This document shows, in pieces, positions 53,299 through 61,258 of a DNA stretch of 64,000 nt. A program made the translations under genes and the position numbers. The stretch is taken from the NCBI RefSeq assembly GCF_014174355.1, contig NZ_JABEQF010000016.1:1-64000 (forward strand). Reading direction: 5' to 3'. Origin of the DNA: Gluconacetobacter azotocaptans (GTDB lineage Bacteria > Pseudomonadota > Alphaproteobacteria > Acetobacterales > Acetobacteraceae). Positions within the stretch are counted from its first letter, which is position 1; each line of letters begins with the position of its first letter. The notes beneath the pieces are model-generated. The model was not told the origin of the DNA and made no database searches. It saw only the letters and a list, made by a program, of their open reading frames with translations.

Positions 53299-53805
53299 AT
53301 GGTTGAAAGTGCATTATTCCGGGAAGGCATGTCGTGGCTTGGATCGGCCGTCAATATCATCACAACGGATGGGGCCGCTGGGCGACACGGCTTCACGGCC
53401 TCCGCCGTATGCAGTGTCACGGACACCCCACCGACCTTGCTTGTCTGCATGAACCGGACCGTCAGTTCCCATGAGGCTTTTCTTCAAAACAAAGTCCTGT
53501 GCGTCAATGTCCTCAGGGGCGACCACAAGACGCTTGCCAATGGCTTCGCAAGCCGGCGCTTGTCCATGGATGACCGTTTCGGCCAGGCCGAATGGACCCG
53601 TCTGAAGACGCAGGCGCCTGCCCTGGTCGGCGCGACGGTGAATTTCGACTGCATCATCGATAAAGTCACCAGCGTCGGAACGCATGACGTTTTGTTCTGT
53701 ACCGTTCAGGCCGTCAGGCTGGCAGACAATCGGGAAGGCCTGATCTGGCTCGGCCGCAGCTATCATGAACTGCAGGACCCATCCGCCTTCGGAAGCCAAA
53801 TTTAA
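53299..53805 (+). CDS. flavin reductase (HpaC/RutF/NtaB family)
   Basis: A 168-residue protein with the flavin reductase-like fold: FREGMSWLGSAVNIITTDG (8-26), GFTASAVCSVTDTPPTLLVC, and VNVLRGDHKTLANGFA. It supplies reduced FMN to a partner monooxygenase. The LLM-class monooxygenase at 27.5-28.8 kb is the only such partner in the island. Putting the pair in separate operons is unusual, so another partner elsewhere is possible. Confidence 0.88.
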   Translation: MVESALFREGMSWLGSAVNIITTDGAAGRHGFTASAVCSVTDTPPTLLVCMNRTVSSHEAFLQNKVLCVNVLRGDHKTLANGFASRRLSMDDRFGQAEWTRLKTQAPALVGATVNFDCIIDKVTSVGTHDVLFCTVQAVRLADNREGLIWLGRSYHELQDPSAFGSQI

Positions 53806-54141
53806 AACTCTATAACTCTCTCGTATGATGGGGCCAATCTGCTGATAATCAGGACGGTTGTCAGTGGCGGCAACACTGTCTAGTTTGACCCCTGCCAGCC
53901 CCTGACCAGGCCGGATATATTTACTTACATAGTTCGCTACCATCTATATATGGATAATTATATTATTTTATACTCGCGATCGTTTCGTTCGAAATTATCG
54001 GCCGGGCGGATGATTTCCAAAGACGACCGTTTTCATGGCTACCGATTCTCCGGCCGCGACTTGCAAGCGGCGCCCTTCACCTTGCCCGCGTGGGGCCGGT
54101 CTCCACAGTTAAAGTAAAGATATGAAAAGGAGAAGTTTTCC
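53806..54141. other. AT-rich intergenic region at the right end of the island
   Basis: 336 bases with no gene. The right half is strongly AT-rich (53911-53980). GTTCGCTACCATCTATAT at 53932-53949 resembles the element near 37219 (GTTCACTATCATCATAT). Nothing like the tRNA-Glu 3' end was seen here, so no attachment-site copy is supported. Confidence 0.5.
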
Positions 54142-54744
54142 ATGACTCGCGCCGACAATCGTACTGCGGATCCTTCGATCCTCCGGCTTCTGGTCGACCG
54201 CTGGTCTCCTCGCGCCTTTACCGGGGAAACCATTTCCGAGGAAGAACTGAAGGCGATTCTCGAGGCCGGGCGCTGGGCGCCTTCCCAATATAATTCGCAG
54301 CCCTGGCGGTTCATGTACGCCCGCCGGGATACGCCGCACTGGGGGCACCTGCTGTCCTTGCTGAAACCCGTCAACCAGCGCTGGGCGAAGTCTGCGGCGG
54401 CCCTGGTGTACGTTGCCTCCTGCAAGACCATGATCCCCCGTACCACGCCGGACCCCGTCTTTTCACGCACGCATTCCTATGATGCCGGCGCCGCCGCGAT
54501 GCTGGTTCTGCTTCAGGCAACCTATGCAGGCTGGTCCGCCCATACCATGAGCGGCGTGAGCAACGTGGACGAAACGCATGCCAGTCTCGGTCTGCCGGCG
54601 TCCTATGCCTTTGAAACAGTCATCGCCATCGGAAAGCAGGGATCGCCGGATCTGTTGCCCGAGGACCTGGCCATCCGAGAGGTTCCCTCGACCCGCCGGC
54701 CGCTTGATGAAATCATGTTTGAAGGTCCCTACCCCGCCAGCTGA
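54142..54744 (+). CDS. nitroreductase family protein
   Basis: A 200-residue flavoprotein with the nitroreductase N-terminal RWSPRAFTGETISEEELKAI, then LEAGRWAPSQYNSQPWRF (about 51-68), and the C-terminal FETVIAIGKQG. It probably uses FMN and NAD(P)H to reduce nitro, quinone or aldehyde substrates; RutE of pyrimidine degradation belongs to this family. AAAAGGAGAAG lies a few bases before the ATG. It is the last gene of the accessory region. Confidence 0.9.
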   Translation: MTRADNRTADPSILRLLVDRWSPRAFTGETISEEELKAILEAGRWAPSQYNSQPWRFMYARRDTPHWGHLLSLLKPVNQRWAKSAAALVYVASCKTMIPRTTPDPVFSRTHSYDAGAAAMLVLLQATYAGWSAHTMSGVSNVDETHASLGLPASYAFETVIAIGKQGSPDLLPEDLAIREVPSTRRPLDEIMFEGPYPAS

Positions 54745-54912
54745 GGCGCCTTTCGGCGGGGGCTGTTCCCGACCAGATCGAACAGGCGGCGGTTGTTGAA
54801 CCCGTCCGCCCGTTCAAGGGAGCGTATTCCACGGCCCCTCCCTCGCCCCGTCCAGACCTCAATTACGGCCATACCACGCACACCGGATGCGCGACCTGCT
54901 GCCTTTCGCCGA

Positions 54913-57063
54913 TCAGACGCCAGACTTCACGAAAGGATAGCGCCGCCGCCGTTGCCCCGTTGCCGCGTAAATTGCATTGCCCAGGGCGGGAAAGGCCGAC
55001 ACCGTACCGACCTCGCCGATGCCGCCCGGCGGTTCGTCGCTGGGGATGATCGAGACCGCGATGGCCGGGCATTCGTTGATCCGCATTACGCGGTAATCAT
55101 TGAAATTTCTTTGCTCGACACGCCCGTTCGCGAACGTGATCTCGCCATAGAGCGCCGCCGAAAACCCGAAGAGCAATCCGCCCTCGATCTGCGCGCGTAC
55201 CGTGTCCGGATTGACCACGATACCGCAATCGACCGCGACCGTGGCCCGCACGATCCGCAGCGCCCCCTCCGGCGGGGCCGAAACCTCCACGATCGCGGCG
55301 CAACAGGACCCGAACGCATTGTGCAGCGAGACGCCCCGCCCCGTCCCCGGCGGCAGCGGACCGCCCCATCCGGCCTCGCGCGCCACACGGTCGAGGACGG
55401 CGCGCGAACGGGGATTTTTCCCCAACAGCCGCCGCCGGTACTCGACGGGGTCCACACCGGCGACCTCGGCCAGCTCGTCGATGAAGCTCTCGACCACATA
55501 GGCATTGTGCGCCGGCCCCACGCCCCGCCACCAGCCGATCGCCACCGGCGGATCGACCCGCGTCCACATCACCCGCATGCGCCCGAGGTCGTAGGGCGTG
55601 TCCACCGCGCCGGCGACGGCGTCATGGTCGAGCTGCCCCGCCGGAAGGCCGCCGGGCATGGACCGGTCGACCACCGACCCGCCGGTGACGTGATGGACCC
55701 AGGCGCGCGGCAGGCCATCCGCCCCCAGCGACGCCGCCATCCGGTCGCAATAGGCGGGGCGGAAATGATCCTGGCGGATGTCCTCCTCGCGGCTCCAGAT
55801 GAATTTGACCGGCCGTGACAGGTGCCCGGCGAAGCGGACCGCCTGCTCGATCGAATCCGTGGCCAACCTGCGCCCGAAGCCACCCCCGATCATCTGGTTG
55901 TGGATGGCGACCCGCCCGGGCGGCAGGCCGGTCAGCCGGGCCACGATCTGACGTGCGCGCGTCGGCACCTGCGTGCCCGCCCAGACGTCGCAGCCATCGG
56001 CGCGCAGATGGATTGTCACGTTGATCGGTTCCATGGCGGCATGCGCCAGGAAAGGCAGCTCATACACCGCCTCGACCCGCCTCCCGCCCTCCGACAGCGC
56101 CGCGTCGATCCCCTCGGCGTCCCGCGCGATGACCGCCGTGCCCCCTGCCGCGCCCTGGCGCAGGGCCTGCATGAGGTCGGCCGACGACAGGCGGGCGTTC
56201 GCCCCGCCGTCCCATTGCGGGTCGAGGGCCGCCAGCCCCTTTTGTGCGGCCCAGTACCGCCGGGCGACCACACAGACGGCGGTGCCGATGCTGACGACAT
56301 CCGTCACGCCCGGCACGGCACGGGCGGCCGCCTCGTTCATCCGCGCCAGCGTGCCGCCCGGCACCGGACAGGCCGACACGGCGCCGTAGCCCATGTCCGG
56401 CACCTGCAGGTCGATGCCGAACATCGCCCGGCCCGTCGTCTTGTCCGGCACGTCCAGACGCGGGACAGGCCGGCCGATCAGCCGCCACGCCGACCGCTCG
56501 CGCAGCGGCACGGCCGTCGGCACCGGCAGCGCGCCGGCGGCCTCCGCCAGGGCACCGTAGCGCGCCTCCAGCCCCCGCGCCGGACAGGACACGACGCCCG
56601 CCTGCGCGCGCAACGCCTCCACCGGCACGCCCCAGCGCCCGGCCGCGGCAGTCAGCAGCATCATCCGCGCGGCCGCCCCGGCCTCGCGCAACGAACGCCA
56701 CCCCTTGCGGATCGATTTCGAACCGCCGGTCGACAATGTCCGCAGCAACTCCGGCGGCGCGGCCGGAAGATCCTGCGGCAGGGCGGTCACGACCCGCACC
56801 TGCTCCAGCGTGACCTCCAGTTCCTCGGCGATCAACATCGCCTCGGCGGTGTAGATGCCCTGCCCCATCTCGATATTCGGCACGACGAGGGAAATCGTGT
56901 CGTCCACGCCAATCCGGACGAAGCCGCCAAGCGACACCGGGCCGGCGTCCGGCCGCGACAGACTGTCGCCCCGCGCGCGGGGCGCGGCGGCAAAGGCCAA
57001 CACCAGGCCGCCGCCGGCCAGCAGGCGCCGCCGCGTCAGGCCCGTGCCGTCAGATGGCGACAT
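54913..57063 (-). CDS. molybdopterin-binding hydroxylase large subunit (isoquinoline 1-oxidoreductase beta / xanthine dehydrogenase family)
   Basis: A 716-residue protein from the ATG at 57063, overlapping the urtE stop by 14 bases. A Tat signal (LTRRRLLAGGGLVLAFAAAP) shows export. Two aldehyde-oxidase/XDH molybdopterin domains follow, with NIEMGQGIYTAEAMLIAEEL, IGGGFGRRLATDS and the C-terminal EVGTVSAFPALGNAIYAATG. The order of domains is that of IorB. The partner [2Fe-2S] small subunit, normally adjacent, is not seen in the window. Cotranscription with a urea transporter is notable. The frame from 57156 adds a non-conserved N-terminus. Confidence 0.88.
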   Translation of the reverse strand: MSPSDGTGLTRRRLLAGGGLVLAFAAAPRARGDSLSRPDAGPVSLGGFVRIGVDDTISLVVPNIEMGQGIYTAEAMLIAEELEVTLEQVRVVTALPQDLPAAPPELLRTLSTGGSKSIRKGWRSLREAGAAARMMLLTAAAGRWGVPVEALRAQAGVVSCPARGLEARYGALAEAAGALPVPTAVPLRERSAWRLIGRPVPRLDVPDKTTGRAMFGIDLQVPDMGYGAVSACPVPGGTLARMNEAAARAVPGVTDVVSIGTAVCVVARRYWAAQKGLAALDPQWDGGANARLSSADLMQALRQGAAGGTAVIARDAEGIDAALSEGGRRVEAVYELPFLAHAAMEPINVTIHLRADGCDVWAGTQVPTRARQIVARLTGLPPGRVAIHNQMIGGGFGRRLATDSIEQAVRFAGHLSRPVKFIWSREEDIRQDHFRPAYCDRMAASLGADGLPRAWVHHVTGGSVVDRSMPGGLPAGQLDHDAVAGAVDTPYDLGRMRVMWTRVDPPVAIGWWRGVGPAHNAYVVESFIDELAEVAGVDPVEYRRRLLGKNPRSRAVLDRVAREAGWGGPLPPGTGRGVSLHNAFGSCCAAIVEVSAPPEGALRIVRATVAVDCGIVVNPDTVRAQIEGGLLFGFSAALYGEITFANGRVEQRNFNDYRVMRINECPAIAVSIIPSDEPPGGIGEVGTVSAFPALGNAIYAATGQRRRRYPFVKSGV

Positions 57064-57745
57064 GGGCCCGGATCGTGTCCACATCCAGCGTCCCGACCGC
57101 GCCGGACGCCACCACCTGCCCGCGATCGAGCACGACGACGGACTGGGCCAGCGCATAGGCGAAGTCGAAATATTGCTCCACCAGCAGAATCGCCATGTCG
57201 CCCCGCTGCCGCAGCAGGGCGATGACGGCGCCGATATCCTTGATGATGCTGGGCTGGATGCCTTCCGTCGGCTCGTCCAGCACCAGCAGGCGGGGCCGGA
57301 TGACCAGCGCGCGGGCGATGGCGAGCTGCTGTTGCTGCCCGCCCGAAAGATCGCCCCCGCGCCGGTTGAGCATCTGCGCCAGCACCGGGAACGTCTCGAA
57401 AATCGTGTCGGGTACCTTGCGCTGTCCGCGCGGAAGCAGCCCGAATCCCGTCTCGAGATTCTCCCGCACGGTCAGCAGCGGAAAGATGTCGCGGCCCTGC
57501 GGCACGGTGGCGATGCCGCGTCGCGCCCGCTCGCAGGCGGGCAGGGCCGTGATGTCCTCCCCTTCCCACAGGATGCGGCCCGACGAGACGGCGTGCATGC
57601 CCGTGACCGCGCGCAAGACACTGGTCTTGCCCACGCCGTTGCGGCCCAGCAGACACGTGACGGCCCCCGGATGGGCCTCCAGCGAGACCCCCCGCAGCGC
57701 GATCGCCGCACCGTAATGAAGGCGGATATCCTCGACCCTGAGCAT
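57050..57745 (-). CDS. urtE: urea ABC transporter ATP-binding protein UrtE
   Basis: A 231-residue ATPase: Walker A GRNGVGKTS (34-42), Q-loop PQGRDIFPLLTVRENLETG, signature LSGGQQQQ, Walker B LLVLDEPTEGIQPS, LVEQYFDFA. The IQPSIIKDIG motif is typical of UrtE. The ATG at 57745 has GAGGGA upstream, so it starts just after the urtD stop. Last gene of urtABCDE, followed by the molybdoenzyme gene. Confidence 0.94.
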   Translation of the reverse strand: MLRVEDIRLHYGAAIALRGVSLEAHPGAVTCLLGRNGVGKTSVLRAVTGMHAVSSGRILWEGEDITALPACERARRGIATVPQGRDIFPLLTVRENLETGFGLLPRGQRKVPDTIFETFPVLAQMLNRRGGDLSGGQQQQLAIARALVIRPRLLVLDEPTEGIQPSIIKDIGAVIALLRQRGDMAILLVEQYFDFAYALAQSVVVLDRGQVVASGAVGTLDVDTIRAHVAI

Positions 57746-57756
57746 GCCGATGTCCC

Positions 57757-58497
57757 TCACCGCCCCAGATAGACGTCGATCACGCGCGGGTCGGCGCTCA
57801 CGGCCTCGAGCGCCCCCTCGGCCAGGACCGACCCCTCGTGCAGCACCGTCACGCCGACGCCCAGCGCACGCACGAATTCCATGTCATGCTCGACCACCAC
57901 GATGCTGCGCGTGCGGTTGATGTCCCGCAGCAGGTCCGCCGTCGCCATCGTCTCGGCATCGGTCATGCCGGCCACTGGTTCGTCCACCAGCAGAAGCTGC
58001 GGCTCCTGCCCCAGCAGCATCCCGATCTCCAGCCACTGCTTCTGCCCGTGGCTGAGCCCCCCCGCCTGCACCCGCGCGTGCGGGGCAAGCCGCGTGGTTT
58101 CAAGCAGCGCGTCGATGCGCCCGGCCTCCTCCGCCGTCTCGCGCGCGAACAACAGCGCAAATGGCGAACGCAGCCCCTTGAGCGAGAGCAGCAGATTGTC
58201 GCGCACCGACAACGCCTCGAAGACGGTCGGCTTCTGGAACTTGCGGCCGATGCCCAGCCGGGCGATCGCGGCTTCGTCGCGCTTCGTCAGATCGTGGCCG
58301 GCGAACCGCACGACGCCGGTGTCGGGGCGCGTCTTGCCGGTGATGATGTCCATCATCGTCGTCTTGCCCGCGCCGTTGGGCCCGACGATGGCGCGCATCT
58401 CGCCCTGCCGCAGGCTGAGCGACAAATCGTTGATCGCGCGGAAACCGTCGAAGCTGACCGACACCCCGCGCAGTTCGAGAAGGGCCTCGCCGCTCAT
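57757..58497 (-). CDS. urtD: urea ABC transporter ATP-binding protein UrtD
   Basis: A 246-residue ATPase: Walker A GPNGAGKTT (39-47), FQKPTVFEALSVRDNLLLSL, signature LSHGQKQWLEIGM, Walker B LLLVDEPVAGMTDAE. LSHGQKQWLEIGM and the VAGMTDAE loop are diagnostic of UrtD. Its ATG overlaps the urtC stop (ATGA, 58494-58497). A longer frame from 58650 would overlap urtC and is rejected. Confidence 0.95.
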   Translation of the reverse strand: MSGEALLELRGVSVSFDGFRAINDLSLSLRQGEMRAIVGPNGAGKTTMMDIITGKTRPDTGVVRFAGHDLTKRDEAAIARLGIGRKFQKPTVFEALSVRDNLLLSLKGLRSPFALLFARETAEEAGRIDALLETTRLAPHARVQAGGLSHGQKQWLEIGMLLGQEPQLLLVDEPVAGMTDAETMATADLLRDINRTRSIVVVEHDMEFVRALGVGVTVLHEGSVLAEGALEAVSADPRVIDVYLGR

Positions 58498-59615
58498 GCC
58501 GCGTCTCCTGCCGGGCGGGTGATTTCGGGCGTCACCTCCGCGCGACGGCGGACGAGATGGCGCCCCAGCCCCATCAGCCCCTGGGGCAGGAACAGCGTCG
58601 TCGCGATGAAGAGCGCGCCAAGCCCATACAGCCACAATTCGGGCAGCCACGCGGTGAACAGCGTCTTGCCCAGATTGACCAGCACCGCCCCGATCACCGC
58701 GCCCGACAGCGTGCCGCGCCCGCCCACCGCCACCCAGATCACGGATTCGATCGAATTGGCGGGCGCGAACTCGCCCGGATTGATGATGCCGACCTGAAGC
58801 ACGTACAGCGCGCCGCCCACTGCCGCGATCAGGGCCGAGACCACCCAGACCAGCAGCTTCACCTGGTCGGGACGATAGCCCAGGAAGCGCGTGCGGCTCT
58901 CGGCGTCGCGCACCGCGATCAGCAGGCGCCCGAAACGGCCCCCGACCAGCGCGCGCGTCGCCAGCATCGCCCCGGCCAGCACCAGCGCGCTGATCATCAG
59001 CAGCGCCGCGCGCGTTCCCGGCCGGTGCAGGTCGAAGCCCAGAACGTCCTTGAAATCGGTCAGGCCGTTATTACCGCCGAAGCCCAGCCCGTTCTGGAAG
59101 AAGGCCAGCATCAGCGCATAGGTCAGGGCCTGGGTGATGATCGACAGATAGACCCCCCCCACGCGTGAGCGAAAGGCCAGCCAGCCGAACAGCGCGGCCA
59201 GCGCGCCCGGCACGGCCAGCACCAGCACCGCCGCCACGACGAAATGGTCCGACCCCCACCAGTACCACGGCAGCGCCTTCCACGACAGGAACACCATGAA
59301 ATCCGGCAGGTCGGGATTGCCATACACTCCCCGCGCCCCGATTTCGCGCACCAGGTACATGCCCATGGCATAGCCCCCCAGCGCGAAGAACGCCGCATGG
59401 CCCAGCGTCAGGATGCCCACGAAGCCCCAGACCAGATCCACCGCCAGCGCCAGCATCGCATAGGCGAGATACTTGCCGGCCAGCGTCACGACGAAGGGCG
59501 AGACGCTCAACGGGGTCGACTGGGGCAGCAGGCTGCCCAGCGCCAGCAGGGCCGCGATGGCGAGCACGGCGGCGGCGGTGCGCACGACACCGCGGAAAGC
59601 AAACCCGCCCGTCAT
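58494..59615 (-). CDS. urtC: urea ABC transporter permease UrtC
   Basis: A 373-residue branched-chain amino acid type permease with about ten helices. Motifs: KYLAYAMLALAVDLVWGFVG, LGHAAFFALGGYAMGMYLV, RVGGVYLSIITQALTYALML, FGGNNGLTDF, and GTLSGAVIGAVLVNLGKTLF. The insertion with GNPDLPDFMVFL is characteristic of UrtC. The ATG at 59615 overlaps the urtB stop (ATGA, 59612-59615). Confidence 0.95.
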   Translation of the reverse strand: MTGGFAFRGVVRTAAAVLAIAALLALGSLLPQSTPLSVSPFVVTLAGKYLAYAMLALAVDLVWGFVGILTLGHAAFFALGGYAMGMYLVREIGARGVYGNPDLPDFMVFLSWKALPWYWWGSDHFVVAAVLVLAVPGALAALFGWLAFRSRVGGVYLSIITQALTYALMLAFFQNGLGFGGNNGLTDFKDVLGFDLHRPGTRAALLMISALVLAGAMLATRALVGGRFGRLLIAVRDAESRTRFLGYRPDQVKLLVWVVSALIAAVGGALYVLQVGIINPGEFAPANSIESVIWVAVGGRGTLSGAVIGAVLVNLGKTLFTAWLPELWLYGLGALFIATTLFLPQGLMGLGRHLVRRRAEVTPEITRPAGDAA

Positions 59616-61258
59616 GATTCCACCCCCCGGCCCCGCAGCGGGAACATGCCGCGCGGATGACGCTGGATGAACAGGATGACCAGGAGCAGCAGCAGGATTT
59701 TGCCCGACACCGCGCCCACCAGCGGTTCCAGCGCCTTGCCTCCCACGCCCAGCGTCATCGCCGCCGCCAGCGTGCCCCACAGATTCCCCACGCCGCCGAA
59801 CACGACGACCAGGAAGCTGTCGATGATATAGCCCTGCCCCAGGTTGGGGCTGACATTGTCGATCTGGCTGACCGCGACCCCCGCCAGGCCTGCGACGCCC
59901 GAGCCCAGCCCGAAGGTCAGCGCGTCCACGCGCGCGGTGCGGATGCCCATCAGCGCCGCCATGCGCCGGTTCTGCGTCACGGCGCGCATCTGCAGGCCCA
60001 GCGCCGTGCGGCGCAGCACAAGGAGCACCGCCCCCATGACCGCCCCGGCGAACAGCATGATCGCGAACCGGTCGAGCGTGATCGTCAGCCCGCCAAGCTG
60101 GAACGACCCCGCAAGCCAGCCCGGCGTCGCCACCGCGACGTTCGTCGGCCCGAACAGCGAGCGCACCGCCTGCTGCAGGACCAGCGACAGCCCCCAGGTG
60201 GCCAGAAGCGTCTCGAGCGGGCGGCCATAGAGAAAACGGATCAGCCCGCGCTCGATCAGCATGCCGGCCGCGCCGCAGACAAGGAAGGCCACCGGAACCG
60301 CCAGCGGCAGGCTGAAGGCCGCCAGTCCCGGCGCCACCGCCGTCAGCGTCTTCTGGGTCAGGTAGGTGGTGTACGCCCCCAGCATCACCAGTTCGCCATG
60401 GGCCATGTTGATGATGCCCATGACGCCGAACGTGATCGCAAGCCCCATCGCCGCCAGCAGCAGGACCGAGCCGAGGCTGAGGCCGTAGAACACCTGCTGC
60501 CCCAGGTTCCACAGGCGGATGCGCCGGTCGATCGTCACGATCGCGCGCCGCGCTGCCTTCCGCGCCTCGGCCGGCGCGGCCTCGTCGGCGGCGAAACGCG
60601 CCAGTACCGCGCGCGCGTCCAGCCCGCCGGCGTCACGCAGGACGCGCACGGCCGCGCTCTGCGCCTGCTCCCCGGTCGTGGGGGCCCCCGGGCTGAGCAG
60701 CATCGCGGCCCGCGCCCGCTGCAGCGGCACATCGAGCCCCGCCTCGTGCGGCGTCGCCAGTGCGCGTTCGACCACCGGCAGCATCGCGGGGTCGGGATGG
60801 TCGGCCAGCCGCACGGCGGCATCGCGGCGCGCGGCCGCGTCGCCGCCCAGAAGGGCCTGCCCGGCCATGGCCTGGGCCAGCGCGCCGCGCACCCGGTTGT
60901 TCTCGCGCACCATCCGTGCCCCGGCCGGCGCGGACGCCACGGGGGCGCCTGTCCGGGCGTCGGTCCAGCTTTCGCCCTCGCGGACGTACAGACCACCGTC
61001 CTCCGCCACGAAGAGATGGTGCGCCGACAGCGCACGCAGCACGGCCTGGGCCTGGGGCGCGCCCTCGGCCCCCAACCGGCCCACCGCCGCCGCGATCGCC
61101 TCGAAGTGCGGCGAGGTCAGTCCGGCAAAGGGGTCGACAGGGGATGCCGCATCGGACGTCGTCCTATCCGACGTCTGGGCGCGCGAAGGGGCCGGGGCGC
61201 CCGCCAGGACCACGCCCAGCAGCACCAGCAGCGCGACCCGGCGCCGTCTTTCAGACAT
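59612..61258 (-). CDS. urtB: urea ABC transporter permease UrtB
   Basis: A 548-residue protein. A signal peptide (about 1-28) and an N-terminal extracytoplasmic domain with HEAT-like helices (about 45-245, RDAAVRLADHPDPAMLPVVE) are typical of UrtB. The permease part (about 255-540) follows with AITFGVMGIINMAHGELVMLGAY, ATWGLSLVLQQAVRSLFG, QNRRMAALMGIRTARVDALT and the terminal FIQRHPRGMFPLRGR. It overlaps urtA by 8 bases and forms the membrane channel with UrtC. Confidence 0.95.
   Translation of the reverse strand: MSERRRRVALLVLLGVVLAGAPAPSRAQTSDRTTSDAASPVDPFAGLTSPHFEAIAAAVGRLGAEGAPQAQAVLRALSAHHLFVAEDGGLYVREGESWTDARTGAPVASAPAGARMVRENNRVRGALAQAMAGQALLGGDAAARRDAAVRLADHPDPAMLPVVERALATPHEAGLDVPLQRARAAMLLSPGAPTTGEQAQSAAVRVLRDAGGLDARAVLARFAADEAAPAEARKAARRAIVTIDRRIRLWNLGQQVFYGLSLGSVLLLAAMGLAITFGVMGIINMAHGELVMLGAYTTYLTQKTLTAVAPGLAAFSLPLAVPVAFLVCGAAGMLIERGLIRFLYGRPLETLLATWGLSLVLQQAVRSLFGPTNVAVATPGWLAGSFQLGGLTITLDRFAIMLFAGAVMGAVLLVLRRTALGLQMRAVTQNRRMAALMGIRTARVDALTFGLGSGVAGLAGVAVSQIDNVSPNLGQGYIIDSFLVVVFGGVGNLWGTLAAAMTLGVGGKALEPLVGAVSGKILLLLLVILFIQRHPRGMFPLRGRGVES

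Noticed and set aside
19241-54744. CRISPR array, toxin-antitoxin or restriction-type defence system in the accessory block
   Set aside because: No repeat-spacer structure and no defence protein families were seen. The block is metabolic.
53806-54912. Right attachment site copy of the tRNA-Glu 3' end
   Set aside because: No stretch matching the T-arm and acceptor end of the tRNA was seen by eye between the nitroreductase and the molybdoenzyme gene.
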